From IMG/VR virus record IMGVR_UViG_3300025120_000459, positions 1 through 26,310 of that record: 26,310 nucleotides of DNA; one strand, 5' to 3'. Positions 5,575-14,800 of this stretch are shown here, piece after piece. Each line of letters opens with the position of its first letter. The first letter of the stretch is position 1. The position numbers were made by a program, and so were the translations under genes. Below the pieces are notes generated by a model. It had not been told where the DNA came from. It did no database searches and saw nothing but the letters and a program-made list of their open reading frames with translations. The stretch comes from a virus.

Positions 5575-6755
5575 TGCCTAAGTTAAACTATGGTATAGGG
5601 GGGTTCGCTAATTATGCTAGAAATTTAGTTAGTGACACCGTAGATTCAGCTATTCCTAAAGAACTTAATAGTTTTAGAGTAAAGGATATTATTTTAGATG
5701 AAAATCACCCCCACTTTAGTACTTATGGAGAATGGGCTTCTATAGGTATGGTTTTAATAGAGGATGTAACTAATCCTAGTGAAAATAAGGATGCTATAAG
5801 AGTAGCATACCCTTTATTTCCTAATATAAAGCATTATCCTTTATTAAATGAAATTGTTGCAGTAATAGATCTCCCAGATAGTAAGTTAGAGGAAGCAGGG
5901 AATTCTAAAATATCTTATTATTTTCCCCCTATAAATATTTGGGGCACACCCCACCACAACGCTATTCCCGGTACATCTAATCCACCTTTTTCATTAAATA
6001 AAAGTATTTCTCAAGTATTGGGGGGTAGCCCTAATAAAACTACCAACGAGACTATAGAACTTAAATTAGGAAAAACTTTTATAGAACAATCTAATATAAA
6101 TCCTTTAAAACCCTTTGAAGGAGATCATATAATAGAAGGAAGATTTGGACAATCCTTAAGATTTGGTAGTAGTGAAGGTATATCTCCTATTACTAAAATA
6201 AGAAATGGGCAGGGTGAAGAAACAAGTGAGGGATGGAATACTATTGAAGAAGATATAAACTTAGACAAAGCTTCTATATATCTAACTTCTAACCAACCAA
6301 TAGAACTAGAACCTAATACCTTTAATTATAATTCTTATTCATCCCCACCCGAATTAATTCCTAGTTATGCACAAAACCAAGTTTTAATAAACTCAGGAAG
6401 AGTAGTATTAAATTCTAATATTGATAGTGTTTTAATTAGTTCAGCTAAATCTATAAATCTAAATTCTCAGGATACCATTAATATAGATAGTAAAAATTCA
6501 TTTACAATAAATTCTCCTAACATATTATTAGGGGATAAAGGAGCAACAGAACCCCTATTAAAGGGTGATATTACTATACAATTATTATCTGAATTAGTAG
6601 GGGAATTAAGGAAATGGATGAGTCAATTTAATAATAATCCTTCTCCTTACATGGCTTATATGATCGCTTCAACTACCCCATTAATTAGTACTTTAGTTTC
6701 ATTAAAGAATGATTTAGAAACCAAAACAAAATCTAAAGTAAGCAAAACTATATAA
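5574..6755 (+). CDS. gp5: gp5-type baseplate hub/central spike protein without lysozyme domain
   Basis: A 393-residue protein resembling the gp5/VgrG-type spike of contractile tails. The N-terminal half contains an OB-like beta region (ASIGMVLIEDVT, YPLLNEIVAVIDLP). Residues ~180-200 hold EGDHIIEGRFGQSLRFGS, a signature I associate with gp5-like proteins. Residues ~275-315 are beta-helix-like short repeats (RVVLNSNIDSVLISSAKS, then INLNSQDTINIDS, then INSPNILLGDKGA), matching the C-terminal triple-helical spike. No lysozyme catalytic region (Glu-Asp-Thr type) is seen, unlike T4 gp5. Such a protein would cap the tail tube and pierce the outer membrane. Start and stop overlap neighbours as TAATG. 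C-terminal residues ~330-393 are helical, an addition after the beta-helix. Confidence 0.8.
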   Translation: MPKLNYGIGGFANYARNLVSDTVDSAIPKELNSFRVKDIILDENHPHFSTYGEWASIGMVLIEDVTNPSENKDAIRVAYPLFPNIKHYPLLNEIVAVIDLPDSKLEEAGNSKISYYFPPINIWGTPHHNAIPGTSNPPFSLNKSISQVLGGSPNKTTNETIELKLGKTFIEQSNINPLKPFEGDHIIEGRFGQSLRFGSSEGISPITKIRNGQGEETSEGWNTIEEDINLDKASIYLTSNQPIELEPNTFNYNSYSSPPELIPSYAQNQVLINSGRVVLNSNIDSVLISSAKSINLNSQDTINIDSKNSFTINSPNILLGDKGATEPLLKGDITIQLLSELVGELRKWMSQFNNNPSPYMAYMIASTTPLISTLVSLKNDLETKTKSKVSKTI

Positions 6756-7603
6756 TGGCTAAAATCGAAGAAAATATAATTAACAATTCTACCCCCGGGG
6801 AATTTAAAAAAAAAGGAATTGAAGCTTTAATTGTACTAGTAACAAATCAGGCTATGTTATTTTCTGATAGATTAATACCTTCTTTAGAGAAACAGTTAGT
6901 TAAGGTTGAGGGTGATTGTCCTACTCGAGAGGAATTATCTAAAGTGATTTCTATTAGAAATAACATATTAGATCAAGCTAATAATATATCTAAAATTCTT
7001 AAGGGAGTAACATTTACAGTTAATTTAGCTAAATTGGGTATAAACACTTTAGTAAAGTTAATAACTGCCCTAAAAAGAGGTAGAGTAGCAGTATCCATAA
7101 TAGCAAAATTTATTCCATTCGGTCTCCCAGGTGCAATCCCAGCTTCTTTAAATGATTTAGATACTCTTATTACTAGTCAAACTTTTGATAAATTTGGAAA
7201 CCCTAAAATTCCACCCATTAAAACTGCTGTAAATAGCATTTCAATCCCATTAGCATTAATATCATTTTATATTAATGAATTTATTGTAAAACTAAAATTA
7301 TTAGACGATAATATTAATAAATGCCGTAATGTAATTCTACCCCAACCCGATGAGGCACTAGTAGAAATTTCTACTGTACAAAGACAAGCTGAGGAAAGTG
7401 TAAATTTATCTACTTACCAAGGTTTTATTTTTGAAATTGAAGAAGTTCCATTTTCACCTACTATAAATAGAAAAAGAGCTTTAGGAAAAAACGATGATGG
7501 AATTACTTTAATCCAAACCGAACTTTCTTTCACCCCATCAGACAAAGTATTAATAAATGAGTTAAAATTCATTATTGATAGAGATAATTTAAAAGCTTAT
7601 TAA
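6755..7603 (+). CDS. Putative baseplate/tail structural protein, function unknown
   Basis: A 282-residue protein, mainly helical, lying between the hub spike and the gp25/gp6-type wedge genes. The middle contains hydrophobic segments (TFTVNLAKLGINTLVKLI, then VAVSIIAKFIPFGLPGAIPA, then SIPLALISFYINEFIVKLKL) that could be buried helices or membrane-interacting segments. The C-terminal ~70 residues are beta-rich (GFIFEIEEVPFSPTINRKRA) and resemble a small structural domain. I do not recognise a named T4 homologue. The ATG overlaps the preceding stop. The structural role is inferred from its location; the hydrophobic segments are seen directly and could matter for contact with the host membrane. 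Confidence 0.7.
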   Translation: MAKIEENIINNSTPGEFKKKGIEALIVLVTNQAMLFSDRLIPSLEKQLVKVEGDCPTREELSKVISIRNNILDQANNISKILKGVTFTVNLAKLGINTLVKLITALKRGRVAVSIIAKFIPFGLPGAIPASLNDLDTLITSQTFDKFGNPKIPPIKTAVNSISIPLALISFYINEFIVKLKLLDDNINKCRNVILPQPDEALVEISTVQRQAEESVNLSTYQGFIFEIEEVPFSPTINRKRALGKNDDGITLIQTELSFTPSDKVLINELKFIIDRDNLKAY

Positions 7604-7608
7604 ATATA

Positions 7609-7618
7609 ATATTTATAA
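7609..7618 (+). promoter_or_regulatory. ATATTTATAA start-proximal motif
   Basis: ATATTTATAA, core TATTTATA at 7610-7617, four bases before the ATG at 7622. It lies in an 18-base gap between the hub block and the gp25/gp6 block. The spacing is nearly identical to that at 2573 and 17839. Confidence 0.45.
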
Positions 7619-7621
7619 TCA

Positions 7622-7942
7622 ATGAAATCGCAAGTACTTAAAAATTTAATTAAAGAATCTGTTAGAGAAGTAATTCAAGAAGAATTAAAAGAAATCTTAT
7701 TAGAAGCAGTTAGAGCTCCAAAACAAGTTATTTCTTCTCCAACTTCTTCACCTATGGAAAATAAACCAATTAGTGAAGATAAAAGAGCAGCCTATGCTAA
7801 TATTTTAGGGGAAACAGCAGGACAGCTTACTAGCCAAGATGTCAACCAATTTAATCCCCAAGGAATAATGCCCGGGGGGGATTTACCTCAAGGTAATGTA
7901 GGCATGGATCAAATCATGGGTCTTTTAAAACCCACTAAATAA
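7622..7942 (+). CDS. Small protein with capsid-targeting-like N-terminus (106 aa)
   Basis: It opens the block that contains the gp25- and gp6-type wedge genes and is coupled to the gp25-type gene by TAATG. The N-terminal 30 residues are an amphipathic Glu/Lys helix (MKSQVLKNLIKESVREVIQE, then ELKEILLEA), with several L/I-x-x-E steps (LIKE, ILLE) like those cut by the T4 gp21 prohead protease. The rest is disordered and Pro/Gly-rich (PKQVISSPTSSP, GGDLPQGNVGMDQIMG). I do not recognise a function. It could be a scaffold or assembly factor for the wedge, or a packaged protein; both are inference. Confidence 0.7.
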   Translation: MKSQVLKNLIKESVREVIQEELKEILLEAVRAPKQVISSPTSSPMENKPISEDKRAAYANILGETAGQLTSQDVNQFNPQGIMPGGDLPQGNVGMDQIMGLLKPTK

Positions 7943-8367
7943 TGGCAATAGAAGTAGGAAATATACCAGCATTTGATCAAACCCCATCCATTGGATTAGG
8001 GTTAGCCCTTCCTTTTAAATCTCTTGCAACCTCCGGTTCTGATTCTGTTTTTAAGATTAATTACACCAGCGCCGAGCAAGTAAAATTTAATATGATCAAT
8101 TGGTTTCTTACTAATAAAGGAGAAAGAGTATTTGACCCCAATTTTGGGGGAAACATATCAACATACCTTTTTGAGCAAAGTGGTCCTTCCGTACTTGAAA
8201 CTCTAAAAAAAAGCATAGAAGATGATATAGCTTTAGTGTTTCCTGTGGTTGAATTAAAAGAAGTTATAGTTACAGAAAGCTTAGATGGGCATACTATCAA
8301 AGCTCAAATATTCTACTCAGTATTTTCAAGTGTAGATCAATTTATAGAACTTAACATACCATTATAA
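7942..8367 (+). CDS. gp25: gp25-type baseplate wedge protein (GPW/gp25 family)
   Basis: A 141-residue protein, the usual size for the GPW/gp25 family, which forms the inner wedge of contractile-tail baseplates and contacts the sheath. After a loose N-terminal ~35 residues, the family core is visible: KFNMINWFLTNKGERVFDPN followed by FGGNI (residues ~48-72), with the conserved Arg62, Asp66 and Gly69-Gly70. Then come a helix (SVLETLKKSIEDDIALVF) and C-terminal strands (VVELKEVIVTE, TIKAQIFYSVF). It overlaps both neighbours by TAATG and lies directly before the gp6-type gene, the order expected for this module. Confidence 0.9.
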   Translation: MAIEVGNIPAFDQTPSIGLGLALPFKSLATSGSDSVFKINYTSAEQVKFNMINWFLTNKGERVFDPNFGGNISTYLFEQSGPSVLETLKKSIEDDIALVFPVVELKEVIVTESLDGHTIKAQIFYSVFSSVDQFIELNIPL

Positions 8368-10295
8368 TGTCATACGATTTAATAAATAGTAATAACGGAA
8401 TTAATAGAAATATTAAATACATTAATAAGAATTTTTCTGATTTTAGATCAAATCTTATTGGGTTTGCTAAAACTTATTTTCCTAATACTGTTAATGATTT
8501 TAGCCCTTCCTCACCTGGAACTATGTTTATTGAAATGGCTTCATATGTGGGTGATGTTCTTTCATTTTACACAGATAATCAAATACAAGAAAATTTTATT
8601 CAATATTCTAAACAGTTAAATAATTTATATGATTTAGCTTACATGATGGGGTATAAACCTTCTGTAAGTACTGCTGCAACTACTCAAATTGAATTATTTC
8701 AAACTGTACCCGCTATATACGATGCTAGTACAGATGAAAATGTACCTGATTTTAAATATGCCTTAGCTATATCTGAAAATACTCCCATACGTGGAGGAGA
8801 AGGGCCCACTTTTTTAACCCAAAACAAAATTGATTTTAGTGAATCTAGCTCATTAGACCCTACAACAATAAGCGTATATGAAATCTCAGGAGAACAACCA
8901 GTTTCTTTTTTATTGAAAAAAACTACTAAAGCTATCTCTGCTACTATTAGCACAACCACAATAACAGTAGGAGAACCTGAAAGATTTTTTACTCATAATA
9001 TTAATACTCAACAAGTTTTAGGGATTTTAGATGTTGTTGATAGTGATGGGAACGAATGGAATGAAGTGGATTATTTAGCTCAAGAAACAGTATTTGAAAC
9101 TATTAAAAATACTAATCCTTTTGTTACTGACCCTAATACTCAAGCTGACTCTTCAGAAGTAGGAGATTTATTAAGGTTAAAAAAAGTTTCTAAAAGATTT
9201 GCATCTAGAATTATAAGTAACAATAATGTTAATGATGGAAGTGCTACTTTGCAACTTCAATTTGGTGCGGGTACTACTGAAGACTTTGATGAGCAAATCA
9301 TTCCTAACCCAGATAATGTGGGAATAGGATTACCCTCAACACAGGATAAACTTAAAACCGCATTTGCTCCTTCTAATTTTATGTTTACTAAAACATATGG
9401 TATAGCTCCTTCTAACACAGTTTTAACTGTGAGATATTTAACAGGTGGGGGTGTTGCAGCTAATGTAGCCGCTAATACTTTAACTGATATAACTAAAGCG
9501 GGGAATGTTCTTCTTACAACCTCAAATAACCTAGATGCTACTTTAGCTCAAGAATCTTTTAATTCCTTAGTTGCAAACAATCCAAATGCTGCTACTGGGG
9601 GAGGGGATGGAGATACTGTTCAAGATATAAGGAAAAATTCATTGGCTAATTATGCGGCCCAATTAAGAAGTGTAACTCAAGATGATTACTTAGTAAGGGC
9701 ATTAAGTATGCCTTCTCAATATGGATCCCTAGCTAAAGTTTATATTGAATCTCAAAAATATGACAGCCTCCTCCCAGGAGAAGAGCCATCTGTTTTAGAT
9801 TTATGTGTCTTAGCTTATAATGATAACACTAATTTTGTAAATGCTACACCAACATTAAAACAAAATTTATCTACTTATCTTTCTCAATATAGAATGATAA
9901 ATGATTCTGTTAGGATTAAAGATGCTTTTATTATTAACATAGGTGTTAATTTTGAAATTGTAGTATTACCTAATTTTAATAGTAACGAAGTACTTACCCA
10001 ATGTATCCTTAAGTTACAAACTTATTTTGATAATAAAAATATGCAAATTAACCAACCTATATTGCTTAGTGAGTTATTTGCTCTTTTAGGATATTCAGAG
10101 GATTTAAAAGGAGTACAAAATGTAAAAAGCATTGAAATAGTTAATAAAGTAGGTGAAAGTTCAGGTTATTCTCAATATGCCTATGATATTAAGGGAGCAA
10201 CTCAAAATAATGTAGTTTACCCATCTCAGGATCCCTCAGTTTTTGAAGTTAAATTTCCTAATACAGACATAAAAGGTAGAGTAGTACCATTATAA
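8367..10295 (+). CDS. gp6: gp6-type baseplate wedge protein (Baseplate_J-like)
   Basis: A 642-residue protein close in size to T4 gp6 (about 660), which forms the ring that joins baseplate wedges. The N-terminus contains a typical opening (RSNLIGFAKTYFPNTVNDFS, then SPGTMFIEMASYVGDVLSFY), a feature of Baseplate_J/gp6-like proteins. Residues ~425-455 have SLANYAAQLRSVTQDDYLVR and the following ALSMPSQYGSLAKVYIES, matching the family's R-x-VT-x-x-D-Y segment. The C-terminal part is a set of strands (FIINIGVNFEIVVLPNF) and a helical turn. Its start overlaps the gp25-type stop. Arginine codons are 13 AGR and 1 CGN, typical for the structural part of this window. Confidence 0.9.
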   Translation: MSYDLINSNNGINRNIKYINKNFSDFRSNLIGFAKTYFPNTVNDFSPSSPGTMFIEMASYVGDVLSFYTDNQIQENFIQYSKQLNNLYDLAYMMGYKPSVSTAATTQIELFQTVPAIYDASTDENVPDFKYALAISENTPIRGGEGPTFLTQNKIDFSESSSLDPTTISVYEISGEQPVSFLLKKTTKAISATISTTTITVGEPERFFTHNINTQQVLGILDVVDSDGNEWNEVDYLAQETVFETIKNTNPFVTDPNTQADSSEVGDLLRLKKVSKRFASRIISNNNVNDGSATLQLQFGAGTTEDFDEQIIPNPDNVGIGLPSTQDKLKTAFAPSNFMFTKTYGIAPSNTVLTVRYLTGGGVAANVAANTLTDITKAGNVLLTTSNNLDATLAQESFNSLVANNPNAATGGGDGDTVQDIRKNSLANYAAQLRSVTQDDYLVRALSMPSQYGSLAKVYIESQKYDSLLPGEEPSVLDLCVLAYNDNTNFVNATPTLKQNLSTYLSQYRMINDSVRIKDAFIINIGVNFEIVVLPNFNSNEVLTQCILKLQTYFDNKNMQINQPILLSELFALLGYSEDLKGVQNVKSIEIVNKVGESSGYSQYAYDIKGATQNNVVYPSQDPSVFEVKFPNTDIKGRVVPL

Positions 10296-10303
10296 TATAA
10301 ACC

Positions 10304-11434
10304 ATGGCAGTATATAAATTATTTCCCGAAAAAGATTCAACTATATATTCTGAGTTTCCTACTCTAAATACGGGGTTAGATGAAATTATAGAAGCTTCTA
10401 CTTTTTACAATTCTTTACTTCCTCAAGTAAGTAGGTATGTAATTAAATTTTCTCAAACAGAAATAGAAGATATAGTAGATAATAAAATTGGTACTAAAAA
10501 CTTCCAAGCTAATCTTAAAAACTATATAGCAAATGTTACTGGAATTAATGCTGAAACTACTTTAGAAGTTTACCCAGTTTCAGGTTCTTGGAATATGGGG
10601 ACCGGGAGATACTCAAATGATCCTATTACTACTAATGGGGTATCTTGGAAATTTAGACTTACATCGGGATCAGGTGAATGGCCCACATCATTTCAACCTT
10701 ATGTTACAGCTTCTTATACCGAAGCAAATACGGGTGGAGGAACTTGGTATACAGGATCAGGTTTAGGGTTAAACGTAACTCAATCTCAAATATTAGATTA
10801 CGCTAGTGAAAAAGATTTAAATGTTGATGTTACTAATACTATTTTAACTTGGGTCAGTTCTTCTAATAGTTTAGGAGGATTTCCTAACGATGGGTTTTTA
10901 GTTAAACAATTGGATTCAGATGAATTTATTGCCGATAGGGATTATGTTACTACTGTTAAATATTTTTCTATAGACACTCACACTATTTACCCGCCACAGC
11001 TCGAATTTAAATGGGATGATTTTATATATAACACTGGATCATCGTCTAATACGGAAATTGATACCGCTCGCATGGTCGCTACGTTAGATAATAATAATGG
11101 AACATTTAGAAGGGATAGTGTTAAAAAAATTAGAATTAATTCTAGGCCTCAATTCCCCCAAAGGGATTTTGAAACAGGCTCATCGTATACTAAATGCCAT
11201 TATCTTCCTACAGCTTCATTTTATGCTGTAAAAGATTTAGACACTAATGAATTTGTAATTGATTTTGATACTACTTATACTAAAATTAGTGCAGATAGTG
11301 AAAGTAGCTATTTTACTTTATACATGAATGGGTTAGAACCCGAAAGGTACTATCAAATTTTACTTAAAGTAAATATTGATGGAGAAACCTTAATATTAGA
11401 TGATAATTATTATTTTAAAGTTATAAATGGATAA
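10304..11434 (+). CDS. DNRLRE-like structural protein
   Basis: A 376-residue beta-rich protein. The N-terminus (AVYKLFPEKDSTIYSEFPTL then NTGLDEIIEAS) resembles the opening of DNRLRE-type beta-sandwich domains found in surface proteins. So do SRYVIKF, the later SGSWNMGTGRYSND...GVSWKF, and the LNVDVTNTILTW segment, which fit their order. The C-terminal ~150 residues are also beta-rich and contain conserved aromatic/Arg segments (RRDSVKKIRINSRPQFPQRD). Location directly after the gp6-type gene suggests a wedge or baseplate-peripheral protein. I cannot assign a T4 gene number. Its stop overlaps the start of the next gene by eight bases. Confidence 0.7.
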   Translation: MAVYKLFPEKDSTIYSEFPTLNTGLDEIIEASTFYNSLLPQVSRYVIKFSQTEIEDIVDNKIGTKNFQANLKNYIANVTGINAETTLEVYPVSGSWNMGTGRYSNDPITTNGVSWKFRLTSGSGEWPTSFQPYVTASYTEANTGGGTWYTGSGLGLNVTQSQILDYASEKDLNVDVTNTILTWVSSSNSLGGFPNDGFLVKQLDSDEFIADRDYVTTVKYFSIDTHTIYPPQLEFKWDDFIYNTGSSSNTEIDTARMVATLDNNNGTFRRDSVKKIRINSRPQFPQRDFETGSSYTKCHYLPTASFYAVKDLDTNEFVIDFDTTYTKISADSESSYFTLYMNGLEPERYYQILLKVNIDGETLILDDNYYFKVING

Positions 11435-11816
11435 TAATATAAACACATATGACTCAGGGAGTGCTTTAAATCTAAGGAAAAAATTATATGATAAAGAAGC
11501 TTACCTTAATACCATTAATACTCAATTTAATGAATTACTCCCCCCTTCCCTTCCTACCCCAGTAGAAGAAGTAACAACTGTAGATGAATTTTTTCAAATA
11601 TACGAAAGTTTATTTTATGAAATTCCAAAAGAAGGTAGTGTAAATTCTCACGAATTTTTAATAAAACAAAGTACAGAATATGTTGGCTCACAAGGGTTAG
11701 CAAATGAAATACAGGCACTTTTAGATGAGATAACTTTTTTAAGACAAGAGAATCTTACTTTACAACAAAACATTATTGATTTAATAGAAGATGATAACAT
11801 TAACCCCACTGAATAA
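11427..11816 (+). CDS. Small structural-region protein with C-terminal coiled coil (129 aa)
   Basis: The N-terminal part is polar (YDSGSALNLRKKLYDKEAYL). A Pro/Glu-rich middle follows (LLPPSLPTPVEEVTTVDEFF). Residues ~90-122 show a leucine-zipper-like repeat (LANEIQALLDEITFLRQENL then TLQQNIIDLIEDD), suggesting oligomerisation. It lies between the DNRLRE-like protein and a very large structural protein, overlapping the former by 8 and the latter by 26 bases. I do not recognise the family. It could act as a linker or trimerisation factor for its large neighbour; that is inference. Confidence 0.7.
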   Translation: MDNNINTYDSGSALNLRKKLYDKEAYLNTINTQFNELLPPSLPTPVEEVTTVDEFFQIYESLFYEIPKEGSVNSHEFLIKQSTEYVGSQGLANEIQALLDEITFLRQENLTLQQNIIDLIEDDNINPTE

Positions 11817-14800
11817 TCCTGAAGGAGCTATCCAACAAGAATATAGTTCTTCTCAAGAAGCGCTTATTCCTGTGGTGGACTCTACTTCAGAGTTTAATCC
11901 GGTAACGGATCAAGTTATATTTTCTGTTGAAACTGTTACAGGAGAATTATTACAAAGTGGAAAAGTTTCTAACTTTACAATTAGAAATTATGAAAATACT
12001 TCAAACGAAGATCAAATTTCCTCAGTTGTAGTATTTCCTATTAGAGATTTACAAAATAGTGGATATAATATAGGAGTATATAATGTGTATTATAACTTTT
12101 ATAGAACAACTTTAAAGTCGGATGAATATAAATATTTTATTCAAGAAATATCTCCCACTAGAACTGAATTAAGATTATCTGCTAATAATGTTTCTAGTGA
12201 AGAAATTAATTTATTAGTAGAAGAATTTAAATCTACTTTAGAAGGTAAGGCATTTAAAGATTTTTATATTAATATTAATGGGTCTTATTATATAGCTAAT
12301 AATATTACAATAGATAGCACTTCAGTACCTAGTACTATATTAGTAAAATTATATCAACCCCTTCCTCCATCTATTTTAGTTAACTCTCAATTACAAGTAG
12401 TATTAGAAACAGCAGAAACAGTAGGATATAGTCTAAATTTACCTCCTAAACCTATTACTGTAGAAGAAGATATTGTATATCTTAAGGGACCAAATTTTAA
12501 CTACCAAATTTCTGATCAAATTAATAATTCTACTGAGTTAAAAAATTATGATTCATTAGTAGAAATTTCCCAATTAAGTTCATCTTATAATGAACTAGAA
12601 AATATTTTAAATGAAAAGGGTATAAATATTAATATAGATTATACTGAATTTGCTAATTTTGTTCAATATAGCTCAGCTGAAGAAAGATTATTAAATTTTT
12701 ATTATAAAGTAGGACAAATTGAAGGATATAATAACAGTATTAACAGTATTAACACTATTACAGGTTCAACTTCTTCTTCTTTACAAATATCTGCAAGTAG
12801 GGGTACTTACGAAGCTCAGATAACAGATATTATTCAAAATTTTGATGGTTATGAAAATTATCTTTACTATACTTCAGGATCTTTATCCTATCCTAAATCT
12901 AATGCTAACCAACCTTATTTATTACAATCTACTGGGAGTACAGAAGTATTAAATTGGTTAGGAAGTAAAGATGAAGCTACATCTGAATATGGAGGTAGAA
13001 TATTTTCGGCATCCCAATATGATAATGAAAACCAAGATAGTTTAATAAACACTATTCCAGACTATTTAAGGAATGACTCGGATAACTCAGGTTATGAATT
13101 ATTTTTAAATATGATAGGGCAGCATTTTGATATAGTTTATTCTTATATTAATACTATTACTGAAAGATATAATGGTGATAATAGATTGGATTTTGGTATA
13201 TCAAAAGATTTAGTATCTGATGCTTTAAGAGGGGCAGGATTAAAATTATATCAAAATAATTTTTCATCTGATGATTTATATGCTTCTTTATTAGGTGTAA
13301 ATGGGTCAGGAAGTTTATTAGCTCCTACTGGTTCTGAGGTAATAGAAACTTACATCTCGGCTTCTAATGTAGCTATTCCTTTAAACAATGTAAATAAAGG
13401 AACTTATAAGCGTTTATATCATAACTTACCTTATCTTTTAAAGAAAAAGGGAACGGTTGAAGGATTAAGAGCCTTAATAAATTGCTTTGGTATCCCTGAT
13501 ACAATTCTTAGAATATCTGAATTTGGAGGGAAAGATAAAACTAACTCTAATGATTGGGATTACCAACAATCTAAGTTTAATTATGGTTTAACGGGTACAG
13601 ATGTGACTTTATCTGCTACTGCTTTAAATTCCGCATTTGATGGGGGGTTAAATGATATTAGTTTTAGATTTAAATACATAAGTGGTGCTCTCCCTCCTAA
13701 TGGAAATGTTTTAATAGCTGGTACTATTGGGAGTGAAAATATAAATCTTCAATATGCAGGAGGAGGAATGGTTAGTGCTAGTTATTCAGGATCTATAGTT
13801 TCACAAAGTGTCTACGATGGGGTATTTAGGGTAGGATCAAATGAGGTAACAGCTTCTTTCTTTAATGGGGAGTGGTGGACAGTAGGTGTTGGTAAAACTA
13901 AATTAAGAACAGGAACTAAGATATATAATGGAAATGATGGTTTTAAAATTGGATTTACTACTTCTTCGGTAGGTCCCTCATTAACTTATGGAACTGGGAT
14001 GACTTTGGTAGGTGCTGATAGTAAATTAGCATTCCAAGAATTAAGATTATATAGCAAAGCAACTACTGATTCTCAATTTAATGACTTAGTAATGAATCCT
14101 CTTTCAATTGAAGGAAATTCATTTACTTCATCAAAAGATGAACTAGCATTTAGAGCCCCATTAGGAGCAGAACTCGATACAGGTAATAATGCATTATCGA
14201 CTAATTATTCATCGATTCACCCCGCTATTACAGGTTCATCTGTAACCCAATCCTTTTCAGCAAATAGTAATTACCAATTTGTAAATGGTGCTGTTACATA
14301 TATTAGCAACTCAGAATTTATCTATTATGACCAACCCGCAGTTGGTATTAAAAATAGAATTTCTGAAAAAATAAGAACCCAATCTAAAGTTCTCCCTGAA
14401 GTAGGAAATACTTTATCATCTTATAGGAGTATTCAACAAAATTACCCACAAAGTTCTAGTAATTATACTAAGGATATAAATTATGTTGAAATTGCATTCT
14501 CTCCTCAAAACGAAATTAATGATGATATTAATAATAGTTTTGGATATTTTGATATAGGCGAATACATAGGTGATCCTAAACAATTTAATTCATCCTCATA
14601 TTCATATCCTGATTTAGATAAATTAAGAAATGATTATTTTGACAAATATTCCAAAAATTATAATTGGAAAGATTATATAAGACTTATTAAGTATTTTGAT
14701 AATTCCTTATTTAAAATGGTACAAGATTTTGTACCTGCAAGTTCCGGATTAGCCTCAGGGGTTGTAATTAAACAACACTTATTAGAAAGAAATAAACAAC

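Noticed and set aside
5930-5937. TATAAATA (T4 late promoter consensus) on the + strand, also at 7472, 12127 and about 12620
   Set aside because: These copies lie deep within structural genes, not before starts, so I do not call them promoters.
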